Below are positions 34,249 to 44,698 of a stretch of DNA of 64,000 nucleotides, piece by piece (the first letter of the stretch is position 1; each line of letters begins with the position of its first letter). The position numbers were made by a program, and so were the translations under genes. The notes beneath the pieces were generated by a model that was given only the letters and a program-made list of their open reading frames with translations, was not told the origin of the DNA and ran no database searches. Source of the DNA: Coprinellus micaceus (Eukaryota > Basidiomycota > Agaricomycetes > Agaricales > Psathyrellaceae); the NCBI GenBank assembly GCA_951394405.1, contig OX596341.1, positions 930,001-994,000 on the forward strand. Reading direction: 5' to 3'.

Positions 34249-36148
34249 ATGACCTCCTCATACGACCCAACATACCCTCTCTTCCCTATCTTGTCATTTC
34301 TGGCTTTCTTGCTGTCGCTCGTCCCCTTCCCGTGGCATGTTCAAGCATGGAATTCGGGGACTTGCGCGTATATGATTTGGACGGCGGTGGCTTGCCTGAA
34401 CTCTTTTATCAATTCGGTAGTCTGGAGGGGCCATGAAAGGGACATAGCTCCTGTGTGGTGTGATATCTGTGCGTAACGAGGTTGTGCGTTTGTGCCTAGT
34501 GCTGACCTCGTTTGTTCGCTTTTAGCCTCGAAGATCATCATTGGAGTGACCATTGGAATCCCAGCCTCCGTTCTGTGTATCAGCCGTCGGTTGTACTCCT
34601 TGACTGCGGTCAAGACAGTAGCGATAACATCTCGCAACGTGAGTTCCGATGTTCTGCTCACAACTCGTCCATACCTCATGCCCCTGGCAGAAACGAAGGA
34701 TGGTTCTCATCGACCTCTTCATTGCGGTGGCGATACCAGCAATCATCATGATTCTTCGTAAGTCCCCCAACATATTTTGAAAAGGCAGTTAGGGCCTAAC
34801 TTTCAGACCTAGATTATGTTGTGCAAGGGCACCGATTCGACGTCCTTGGCCAGATCGGCTGCTACCCAGTCGTATACAACTCTATCCCAGCCTACTTCCT
34901 CTACTTCATGTGGCCCCTTGTCTTCGGAGTCATCTCCTTCGTGTACTCTGGTAAATCCTCTGCCCAACATCGATCGATCCCAACTGACGGACCCACGTAG
35001 CTCTCACTCTCCGATTCTTCTGGCTCCGCCGCGCCCAATTCACCTCCGTCTTCTCCCACAGCAGTGGTATCACTGCCAGCCGATACCTCCGTCTCATGCT
35101 CCTCGCTATCATAGACATGCTTTGCACAGTGCCCCTGGGCATATTCACGCTCTATTTCGGCGTCCTTGACGCCGGTCTCCGTCCATGGATCTCTTGGGAG
35201 AACACACATTACAACTTCTCCCGCGTTGCTTTGGTCCCTGCCGTCTTCTGGAGGAGCGACCCCAACTTTGAAGTATCTGTGGAGCTCACGCGTTGGCTCC
35301 CAGTCGTGTGCGGGTTCATTTTCTTTGCGCTGTTCGGCTTCGCGGCTGAGGCTAAGAAGGTGTACATGAGGATTCTCTGGGGTGGCGCGTCCCGGCTTGG
35401 GCTCGAGCGTAAGCCTGAGAAGAAGACCAAAGGCGCACTTCCGAGGTAAGCGTTACCCCACACTGTTTACGAATCAGGTTCTGACGTTCCATACAGCTGG
35501 GTCAAGCCGTTTAAGACTGGTACGGCCGTCTCTCAACCATCTCCAACTTCAACCGACCACACCAAGTTCTCCGTCCCGCGAATGGCTCCTCCGACACTCA
35601 CCTCTTCCACCACTTCCCTCTCCACCGACGTCCATGTCCACGCATGCCCCTACGCGAAGAACCCGGACATTGAGAGTTCCGCTGGTCAGGCCACTTCCTC
35701 CTTTGCATCCCTGTCCTCTCTCCCATCCTATCCCCGCTCTCCTCCCCAAGGCATCCCTCTCGACGTGTACCCGTACACCCAGCCCTCCCCAACGTCCTCG
35801 GCTCCTTTCTCCGACAGCGCCACTGTGGTAAACGACTCCGAAACTACGGAAGGACCGTCGTCCTTGAAGTGGAAGCTCAGCGTCGAGTCGATATCTTCAG
35901 CTGAACGCGGATTCATGGATGCTTTCAATAGGCATCTCCCCCCTGCTGGCGGGTCGCCGCCTCCGTTCGCTAACGTCGCTGCGCCTGCGTTCCATAGGCC
36001 CTTGTCACCGACTCTGGAGTATCCGGAGGTTTATGCGCACCCTAGCTCTTCTACGGGGTACGCGCCGTCGTCAGATGGGATTGTGGTTACGATTCAGAAA
36101 ACGTCGTCAACATCGCCGGCGCTCGTGTCAAGCAGCCAGTTCGACTAG
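34249..36148 (+). CDS. STE3-like pheromone receptor R5
   Basis: Seven-transmembrane STE3-class receptor of 546 residues from six exons (34249-34468, 34526-34638, 34691-34757, 34807-34950, 35001-35445, 35497-36148). The ATG in CCACCATGACC is preferred to an in-frame Met 81 nt upstream because DPTYPLFPILSFLAFLLSLV directly follows and matches R4. Landmarks are PWHVQAWNSGTC, NSFINSVVWRG, APVWCDIS, LCISRRLYSL, YVVQGHRFDVLGQIGCY, TASRYLRLMLLA, WENTHYNFSRVALVP and FALFGFAAEAKKVY. The long Ser/Pro tail contains ERGFMDAFNRHLP, FHRPLSPTLE and, near the end, PSSDGIVVTIQK. It is the nearest paralogue of R4, with which it shares an intron absent from the other receptors. Pheromone P4 follows 850 bp downstream in the same orientation. 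Confidence 0.94.
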
Positions 36149-36997
36149 AGCGCCAGCATGTCGGGTGGCGGCGTCGATACCCTCCGAGCATATGATATTT
36201 GACGCCATTTACGACTATCTTGCATGTTTTTCTACTGCATATTTGCCTTCCTCGTACCCCTTCCGGCAAGGCTAGGGTTCACAGACTGTTCACCCTTCGC
36301 CTCCGTCCACCTTTTCATTTTCATTCTCTCCTGCGCACTTCCACCTCCTTCAGCGGTTAAAACTCTCCGATATCTACCATGCGATCCTAGCGATACACCC
36401 CAAATACACCCCTTGCCTTCCGTTCGTTTCTCCGTAACGTTCCATGACTTCCATGTGTTTTTGAAAGTACTATGAAACCTGGCCTCGACAGAATACAGAT
36501 TTCCTCATCGAGACATAAATAAGATCTGGGGTGCTTCAGTCGTGCTCTCGGGTCTCCCACACAAATTCTCTGATTACCTTCGTTGCGAGCGCAACGGCTG
36601 TGAATTCGAGAGGGCACGAGGCGAAGTCTCTGACCCCAGATCTAGAGACCAGTTCGCAACCAATACCCCGGATAAACCTCGGTATGTGGTCCCAAACCTC
36701 GTGGCTTGCCTAAACGGGAACCATATTGTCCCGTTTTGAGGTCCGAAAGCCAAATACGCCATGACAGAGCCATTGTCCCTGGGACAATGTGGACTCTAAC
36801 ATATTTAACGAGTGAGCATTCGGGATATGTTCAGTCATTCAATCGTTCCCCAGTTCTTTCCACCCATTCCCTATAAAGCTTCTCTGCTGTTGACAGCGTT
36901 TCCCGACCCATCTTTTTCTCCGGCTCCCACCCTCTTTTGAATTCTTCTACCTCGCGCAATCCCTCACAAACTACCCGACACTACACTAACCGCACCA
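36149..36997. other. Intergenic, R5 to P4
   Basis: R5 3' UTR, a small palindrome CATTGTCCC-T-GGGACAATG at 36771-36789, and the P4 promoter. Confidence 0.45.
36872..36877 (+). promoter_or_regulatory. TATA box of P4
   Basis: CCCTATAAAGC, 126 bp before the P4 ATG. Confidence 0.55.
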
Positions 36998-37201
36998 ATG
37001 GATCACTTCCTCACTCTCGACCAATTCGACCTGTGCGCCGACTTCGCTAACGACGCACTCGACTTCGACCCTATGGCATGTCATGGAGCTACGTCACCCA
37101 GCCGCGCCGCTTCTCATGATGGTTTTATTCCTCTCGTCAACGAGGACCATTCCGATGGGCGGTATGACCGATCTGCGGTAGTGGGCTGTACCATTGCTTG
37201 A
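36998..37201 (+). CDS. Lipopeptide pheromone precursor P4 (CaaX CTIA)
   Basis: Intronless gene for a 67-residue precursor: MDHFLTLDQFDLCADFANDA at the N-terminus and YDRSAVVGCTIA at the C-terminus. CTIA is the same CaaX box as in P2. The predicted mature lipopeptide ends in VVGC-farnesyl methyl ester; the N-terminal cut probably falls near the Asp-Gly-Arg or Asp-Arg sites. The acidic N-terminal propeptide and the position 126 bp behind a TATA box match the other three pheromone genes. It sits between R5 and R6, both on the same strand. Confidence 0.9.
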   Translation: MDHFLTLDQFDLCADFANDALDFDPMACHGATSPSRAASHDGFIPLVNEDHSDGRYDRSAVVGCTIA

Positions 37202-38917
37202 AGACGTAAGCCTACTTCGTGTTCTATGTCGGAATATGGACTGACGTTGGCGTGGTATGTTGCGCACCAGCCTCGCTTAGCCCACCAGTCGGTGGTGAAA
37301 ACCCTAACTCAATCTTTTGCCAATGCCCATAAGGTGCGAAACTCGTCTCAACTTTGCCTAATGCAAGATACTTACAATCCTACAGCCCTCCCCTCGCCCT
37401 CGGCGTGCCCCATTCGCCCTCCGCGCCCATCTCGCAAACACTCACGACCAATTCACGACCTCCACGATCCCAAGTCTTCCATTCCCCTCGTCAAACTCGG
37501 ACCCCATCCGCGAAACCCTTCTCAATCTCCTCTAAGTATTATTTCTATCTATTCTCCGAAGCCAATGTAAACAATAGTGTACTTGTATTAGGGTAGGGGT
37601 ATGGATAGGCCCTGTGGGTTCAATACTGAGAAATTTGTCCTCTGCGCACTTGAGTAACTGCGTCTACCGTATACCTGGACTCTCCCGAAGGCTCCAGAAC
37701 CGAAAATAATGCAAGAGGGCCGGTACCCACCTCCGGAGATGTTGTATAGATCGGGGCTATCAATCTCATTTTTATCCGCCGTGCGAACCAGCTCATCCGG
37801 GATATGCATCGATGACAGATTCTCCTATACCCCCCGCTGCTTCTTTCGGCGACCTCGAGTGTCGGCAACCTTTTGAGCCCCATATTTCATTGGGTTACCC
37901 TTGGCTCCCATGTGCATCACATAGATATCACTTACCAACAGAACTCCGACTCGAGACCGATGGTCAGCAGGGCTGTAAACTCCCCTTCGTGCTGGCGCTT
38001 CTACCTCACATAAGAGAACGGTGCCGAGCTATGGCTTATGGTAATACTATGTGAATGTAAGTTGGGCACAAGCACGTACTCGCCATTCTTACTTATAGGT
38101 TTCGTTTGTGAAACTGGTGGGCTATTATGGCTCTTCCACTTGAATGGAAGGCTGGGTGATTATTACGAGCCCCATTAGACTCAGTTCCATGGTGATAGCT
38201 AGAGTTCTTCCGCATATATCCAGCTTTGCGCTGCCTTCACGATAATAATCGCATAAGCAACACCACACTCGACGTCAGAACCGTTCGCGATAGGCTCCAG
38301 CGCTCCAGTACGTGCTCGAGCCCAAACCGGCGCAACTGTGTGTTTTGTGACTGTGTTTTGGGCGCCTCGGCAAGTTTGGCCCTGAAGGGGATGGCCACTT
38401 CGGAGCCGCCCACGTCATAAGTTAATCGAATATACGCACCAGTAGCCGGGTCTTCATATGCACTTCAACACCGTTTGAGGACAGGCTTTGGGGGCTCTTC
38501 GCTATGAACGCGACATACCACGTAGTAGGGGCTTCAACCTGCACCTCCACATGAAGTGTCCGTTGTGCGACGCCTGAGCCAAGAGTCTGGGTTCCTGTGC
38601 CATCTTCAAAAATAGACTCAAGTTCTCTATGTAGGAAGCATTGCGTGAACCATAGAGTTCCAGTCCGGAGCGCAACATCACCGCTGTTGACCTCAACTTG
38701 GAGGTTAGGCGCCCAGTTTTCCAGTGGAAAGCGCCTGTGTGGCTGTGCAAACAGGTGGCATATGATGCCACGTGACAACAATGAATTCCGCGTCAAAGCT
38801 TCTTGCCTTTGTGCCATCGACCCTGAGCGCGAAAGGACATGTTTTTGACAGCAAATTACGATTTACAGCGGGAATTTCCCCACCCTTTACCTCCCCGCCC
38901 CCTTTCATTCCCTTGCC
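37202..38917. other. Intergenic, P4 to R6
   Basis: No gene is supported in 1.7 kb; minus-strand frames at 38.4-39.1 kb have no recognisable domain. The last 80 bp before 38918 are pyrimidine-rich. Confidence 0.4.
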
Positions 38918-40926
38918 ATGGCCATCTGGCATCCTGAACTCCCCGCCTTCGCGTTCCTGAGCGCTCTTTTGGTCCTTGTCCCACTGCCGTGGCATTGGCG
39001 TGCCCGGAATGTCGCAACTATGGCTATGACTTTCTGGTTTTTCATTGTTGGAGTTATTTATGGAGTGAACGCTGTCGTTTGGAAGGGACATGCACGCGAC
39101 GTTGCGCCTGTGTATTGCGACATTAGTGAGCCCTTCCAATCCTCTATCGACTCAGAGGCGCTCGAACTGACCTCGACGTAGCTACTAAGATTGTTCTCGG
39201 AGCATCCTATGCCATCCCCTTTGCCACTCTCTGCGTCGCGAAGCATATGGAAATGGTATCTTCCTCGCGGATGGCCTCGTACACTGCGGCCGATCGCAAA
39301 CGGCGCATGACCTTGGAAGGTATGATGTGCTTCGGGCTCCCGCTCGTCTTCATGGCGCTGCGTAAGTGCTACTCACGTCTTTGCCTTCCGTTGCCTGACT
39401 CTTCAAAAGATTACGTCGTACAGGGTCACCGGTACGACATTGTGCAGAACCTGGGGTGCATCGCGTCCATCTACGTCTCCGTCCCTGCCATCTTCATCAT
39501 ATGGTTCCCTCCTTTGTTGAGCTCAACGATCTGTCTTATTTATGCGTGTAAGTCAAGCTCCTTCTTTCGCGCAACTACGCCACTAACGAAGCACACAGCT
39601 CTGTCCCTCCACCATTTCATCCAGCGCCGTCTCGTATTCGCTTCTCATCTACAGAACTCCAGCAGTGGCTTGACGACTAACCGATACCTCAGGCTCATCG
39701 CCATGGCCATTACGACCATGTTCTGGGGAACCATTATCCACAGTTACATCTTTTACATCAACGTAGCTCCCGGTCTACGCCCATGGACTAACTGGGCCGA
39801 TGTGCATTCGGGTTTCTCCCGAGTGGACAAATTGCCTATTGCCTTCATACCGAAGTATTTTGTAAACGCCTTGCTCCTTGCGTGGTGGTCTGTTCCTGCA
39901 TCCTCCATCATCTTCTTCCTGTTCTTCGGCTTTGGGGAGGAAGCGACGAAGGAATACATGAAGCTCTTCGGCTGGGTGAAGAAGAATGTATTCAAGATGA
40001 AGGAGCCTGAGAAGCAGGGCTTCAAGGTCAAGACAGTCGGAAGCGGGTACGTTTTATGTTACTTCTTCATGGTTTCAGGAGGCTAATGCCCCAACAGTAC
40101 CCTCCCTAAGCCTCTCCGCTTGGTTGACTTCCTCCGTACTAATACAACCACCTTCACATCTTCCACCTCCGGCAACGGCAATGAAATCCCCTTCAGCCCT
40201 ACATCTTCGTTCCCTTCCACCATCACTGCTAATGGCTCGCCGCCCCCTTATGGCAATACCCAGTTCCACGACAAGTTCTCTACGATCAGCCCGACGTCCA
40301 CGACCTTCTCCTCGCCTTCCACTCCCAAGGCCTACTCCCTTGACGCAAATCACAAGAAGGAATGGAAGAAACTTTCTCTCGACCGTGACACCAACGCGAG
40401 CGGGCTCGACGTTGACGCCTCTGACAGTCACGCCACGCCTTATTTTTCGACGTATACTCCTCAAGGCGGTCTTTCCCCTGCAACCACTTTCACACCGCTT
40501 GGTTCCGTTCGAACCCCTCCCCTGCCATCACTTTCTTTGAACCCACGAGCCTACCATATGCGATCGGTTTCATCTCCTCATGCTCAGCGTCAGCCAACCC
40601 CCGATTTTGACTACCACTACCGCCCCTCATCATCCACCGCCTCCCTCCCTGAATCTGTCGGTTCGAATTCCTGGACGAAGTCGAGCGACTTATCTTTGGC
40701 TTCACCTGCATTCACCCCTGCGGGGGCCTCCCCGCCCCGAAGGATACCCACAGACGGCGTGTTCGGGGGACCTGCCTCTCCAGCTCCCACACCCGTGCCT
40801 AGCTTCCATCGGCCGTTCAGTGCGGATACTTGGGCGTCGGTGATGCCGGATGTCTTGCCTTCGGATGAGGGGACCTTGGTTACTGTTTACGGTCAGTCTT
40901 CGAGGGAAAGTATGACACTGGTGTAA
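38918..40926 (+). CDS. STE3-like pheromone receptor R6
   Basis: Seven-transmembrane STE3-class receptor of 600 residues from five exons (38918-39125, 39182-39361, 39410-39547, 39599-40046, 40098-40926). Landmarks are LVLVPLPWHWRARNVATMA, IYGVNAVVWKGH, VAPVYCDI (Tyr where most copies have Trp), LCVAKHMEMVSS, YVVQGHRYDIVQNLGC, LTTNRYLRLIAMA, HSGFSRVDKLP and FFGFGEEATKEYMKL. The tail of about 290 residues is Ser/Thr/Pro-rich and ends SFHRPFSADTWASV..., then SDEGTLVTVYGQSS. Exons 2 and 3 are 180 and 138 nt, identical in length to R1 and R3. Closest to R3 and to the pseudogene at 33.4 kb. It is the last mating-type-like gene before the membrane-protein array. Confidence 0.94.
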
Positions 40927-41590
40927 GCCGTATCACGATGCGAAGTGCGGGACCTCCGACACAGAAACGAGTTACTGAACTAGACAACACATTCGTCCAC
41001 GACATCTCCATTGACTTGGTATGACCACGATTCCCTTCTCATCGGCATTCATAACAAACTATCACGATTTCCCTTTTCATCTTTCTATTTATCTGGACTA
41101 CGTCCTTGCATGTTTATTTCGTTTCTCTCGGCAGTGCCCATCATACCTACCCTGTCGACTTCGCTCTCGTTTTTCCCCGTTTCTTTCATGCATACGACTT
41201 TGGCTGGCTCGAAGTCCAGTCCTCCGCGTCTCCTCCATCCTAAAGTACTCACAGTACCGACATACGAGCATCTCACGAGTTATATCCTTATCATGGCCCC
41301 CCCAGCATAGTCTTCCGTTCAAGTATACAATGTCGAATTTACTTGATGATTCCTACCGTTGCCTGCAGGAGCTGAGGGTTCGCTCTTGACTCTACAATGC
41401 TATACTACGGTATCGAGAATCAAGGGGTATAGTCTAAAGACATGAAGCTACATTTCTGCATACTTGCCAACCGTGTCCGTCGTAAATAGAGTCCCTGACC
41501 GAGCTTTCGTAACAGATTCGTTAACGCTATCTCTTCCATTAAAGCCCACCCTTCATCTGCACAATCCAAACCGTCCACTTGTCAATGCGC
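40927..41590. other. Intergenic
   Basis: R6 3' UTR region; nothing else recognised. Confidence 0.45.
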
Positions 41591-42223
41591 CTACGCGTTT
41601 GTCGGAAGATTGATGACGTGAAGTCCAATCGCCCCCGAACCTTCTATGGGATACAATAGCTCCTCCCTCACGTCCCTACTCTGGATTGCATAGCACCCAA
41701 AGATGACGGTATGCGCGACGTTCAAAAGTAACTCGACGACGGGTGCAGGGAGCTTGCGATTCTCCTCGCGTCCAAGTTCCATGGCGTTGAAGTTGGCGAG
41801 GAAATATAAGAGGCACCCGGCGGTGGCCAGCCAGCAAAAGATGAGGTCTATTGCGACGGTGGTGGATAGTTTACGGACGGTATATGGCAGCTGCCAGCGC
41901 AGGAGCGGCTTTGTTTGATTGGCGTCTGTGTTCGCCGTGATGGATGGTGGAAGCGCCTTGGGGTTTGCATTGGCGCGTCTGGCTTGCCAGACCGTGAGAG
42001 CCAGGAGGGTAACATCGAAGAGGATGGATGGCCCTGCGACCGACGGTGTGGTGTAAAAAGAGAGGCTAATACTGGGTTTGCCAATGCGAACCCCTAATGA
42101 CGTTCCGAGGACAATAGCGGCGAGAACGAGCGAGGATGCAAGGAGGCGTTGGAGTCATCGTGCCTTGGGCGAAGAGTACACATTCGCAAGATCGGAGCCG
42201 TTCAAAGAGGAAGACGTGGCCAT
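41591..42223 (-). pseudogene. Tetraspan-family copy with one internal stop
   Basis: From the ATG at 42223 to the TAG at 41591 the minus-strand frame is open except for a single TGA at 42157-42155 (codon 23). It lies in the position occupied by the RR/RV of the conserved SPRxRxIQxLL motif of the neighbours. The rest shows all family segments: TPSVAGPSILFDVTLLALTV, PYTVRKLSTTVAIDLIFCWL, LYFLANFNAMEL and VVELLLNVAHTVIFG. No intron removes the stop, and no nearby downstream ATG would preserve TM1. Either a recent nonsense allele or a sequencing error. Confidence 0.75.
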
Positions 42224-42836
42224 GATCTATTTTGAGCCTTGAAGCTCTCAGTGAGCCGTTCATTTACGCACGGTGAAATGCGCACAGCGTTTTCGGCGCT
42301 AAAAGGGCAAGCGCTTGGCATCTGTCACGCAGAAATCGCCGCACCGGACAGCACCCGGTAGACCAGCCAATCACCTCAGTTCCTTGGGAATATGGTCCAC
42401 CCTGGCCGTCAGATTCTAGGAGGGTCCTGAAGGGTCTTAAGAACTTCAGCATTTGTCCCGACGGCTCGAGGAAATGTCCTTTCGGTCTGCCAGGCAGTGT
42501 AATTGTATATATACCGTGAGACCGTGCAGCGAGGTCAATACCTGGGGCTCAACCCAGACCATCAGAGATGTTTACCCCCTGTTCACTCTCCACACGCTTG
42601 ATCCATACACGGGATCCGTTTTGAGTTTTTCACGCTCCTTCGAAACTGAGCTGAAGTTGGACATAGTGCTCGCATGCCGCACAAGGAATAAACGAATTAC
42701 AGGCTGGGGGTATTGCCTAAAGTCCGTCGGTGTATGATAACTTGGGTACGTCGTAAGTCCATAAAAAATCGTAAACTTTTGCCCTGTCCTTGGGTTTCGT
42801 AACTGCGCACCCCTCGCGAAGATGCCGCCTTCGCTG
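42224..42836. other. Intergenic within the array
   Basis: Promoter of the broken copy and 3' flank of the next one. Nothing else recognised. Confidence 0.4.
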
Positions 42837-43460
42837 CTAATTTTTAGAAGCCCGAAGTTCATACGCTGGGACGTCCCTGCCCTCCCTATACCCCGCCAGC
42901 CTCCTCCTCTCCTTCACACCCAACACGATATACGTCATCAGGACCCCGGCGTGGGCCACATTGAAGATCACTTCGAGGATCGGGGCAGCGATTCGAGCCT
43001 TGGGGTAGTCCCAGTTGTACAGTTCCAGAGCATCAATATCGCTGAGGAAGTAGAGGTTGAACCCGACCGCGGCCAGCCATAGGCAGATGAGGCCGAACGC
43101 CACGACCAAGGATGGTATCCGGAGGGTGCATGGGAGTTGCCGGGATCGATGGTCTGCGGTTTGATTGGCGCCTGCGTCGTTTGACGCCGATCCGACCTCT
43201 GAGTCACCCTGGGCGCTTGTTTTGACACGCTGTTGTTCTTGATGGGTGAGCGCCAAAAGGGTTGCGTCGAGGACCAATGACGCACCCCCGGCTGATGGGG
43301 TGCACCAGAAGGAGAGGAAGCCGGAGAAAAGGACCATCGACATCGCGAACGCCAGGATGGACAGGACGCCGGAGGCGATGAGGAGGTGTTGGATGCGTCG
43401 TATGCGAGGTGAAAAGTACACACTCGCAGCATTATTGGGATCGTATGAGAGAGGGGACAT
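42837..43460 (-). CDS. Fungal four-helix membrane protein, array copy 1
   Basis: Intronless, 207 residues, start MSPLSYDPNNAASVYFSP. The family is unknown to me. Architecture shared with its neighbours is as follows. First comes a short N-terminus ending SPRIRRIQHLL, then two membrane helices (VLSILAFAMSMVLFSGFLSF and SLVLDATLLALTHQ). A hydrophilic 40-residue loop follows, then LPCTLRIPSLVVAFGLICLW as helix 3, LYFLSDIDALELYN, and helix 4 AAPILEVIFNVAHAGVLMTY, ending in the cytosolic VKERRRLAGY. Both ends are probably on the same side of the membrane. An upstream in-frame extension exists but lacks homology to the other copies. Confidence 0.72.
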   Translation of the reverse strand: MSPLSYDPNNAASVYFSPRIRRIQHLLIASGVLSILAFAMSMVLFSGFLSFWCTPSAGGASLVLDATLLALTHQEQQRVKTSAQGDSEVGSASNDAGANQTADHRSRQLPCTLRIPSLVVAFGLICLWLAAVGFNLYFLSDIDALELYNWDYPKARIAAPILEVIFNVAHAGVLMTYIVLGVKERRRLAGYREGRDVPAYELRASKN

Positions 43461-44698
43461 GATGGTGAGTGGGAGAGACGCGTCGTTGAAGTGGCGCTTA
43501 TGAACGGATCCTGATGCACAGCACTCTGGTGCGAAGAAGGCTTGGCACGCCTTCGCGCTGATAACCTCAGTCCGGACCGCCGCATCAAGCCTGCGCACGA
43601 TGGTGTCTTGTGGTGTTTCCACATTTGTTGGGAGTCTGGACCGCTTCTCTCGGATCCCCTTCGTTGGCTTTGTTTTTCCCCCTCTCATCCCAGTTGCAAG
43701 GAGGCTGGCCTCAAACGCACAGCTTGTGGGTCTGGGCGTGAGAGCCCACGGGAATCCTACTCACATGCTTCTGCCGGGTGCTAGGGAAACCTTGGGTACT
43801 GCAATTTCTGTCATTTGCGAGTCGGATCCATGGAGGCTGAGGTGCGTACAACGAATTTACTTCCGACCACGAAAGCCATACACACATGAGGGCGAGTAGA
43901 AAGCGGTCCTCTAGCAAAGCAGAATAAACAAGAGGGCAAACTATCAGCCGGGACTCTAAGCGCACGAAGCATACTATATGGTATATTCCCCAAGTCAGTA
44001 CCACTCCAAGGTGCTGCTATCCAAATCCACGCCTTCCTCTCCTTCCACGTTATAGCACCATATGTTCCTAGAACCCCGATGTGCGTAACTGTGAAGACCA
44101 CTTCGAGGATCGGGACTGCAATGATGCAATTGTCGGACGGCTCTAAACATTCAAAGTAGGAGAATATCGCGTTCCAGGCCAGTGGAGATATACAGCCTCT
44201 CCACAGCAGTTCCTGTGCTTCCTCTTCAAAATGTGCGAGTATGTCTTGGAATCTACGCTTCGGGCAAAACCACACCCCATGAGGCCTTGGGTGCAAGCGC
44301 CCAGCTCATGCCCGGGCGTGCATCACGTACATAGGGGAGCCTGGTGGCCACTGGCCGGCTCTGCGAGCTATTCCAAACGCAAGGGGAATTCATTCGCATT
44401 TGATTCCAGTGGCCTGACCAGGCCGTTTGCGTAGGGCGCCTTCCAGGCTTCTGGGCCGCCTGAGCCATACATACCGCAATGACGCTCAATTGATATCCTT
44501 CTCGCCGTCACTGCGACTAACCAAGGGAACAAGTAGAGTAAACGAGTGTTGAAAAAGAGCGAAAACCACGTTTACAGGGATGCGGATAATAATACAGAGT
44601 GCATATTGGTTACAATTTGGAGATCAAGGCGAGGTATCGGCCCCAAATACTACGCGTTACAAGTCCATGTTTTCTGTGATCAATATCGCTTAGAGCTA
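43461..44698. other. Intergenic with a decayed family copy
   Basis: Apart from the relic at about 43974-44165 nothing is recognisable. Confidence 0.4.
43974..44165 (-). pseudogene. C-terminal relic of the four-helix family
   Basis: Reads IIAVPILEVVFTVTHIGVLG and TWKERKAW, matching the fourth helix and tail of the copy at 44.7-45.3 kb. It then breaks frame: the expected LKWYQLGEY appears one frame away as LEWY-stop-LGEY. The first three helices are absent. Confidence 0.72.

Noticed and set aside
43811..44296. 161-codon frame as a full array gene
   Set aside because: Only the fourth-helix segment is homologous; the rest is unrelated sequence, and the C-terminal motif is out of frame. Called a relic instead.
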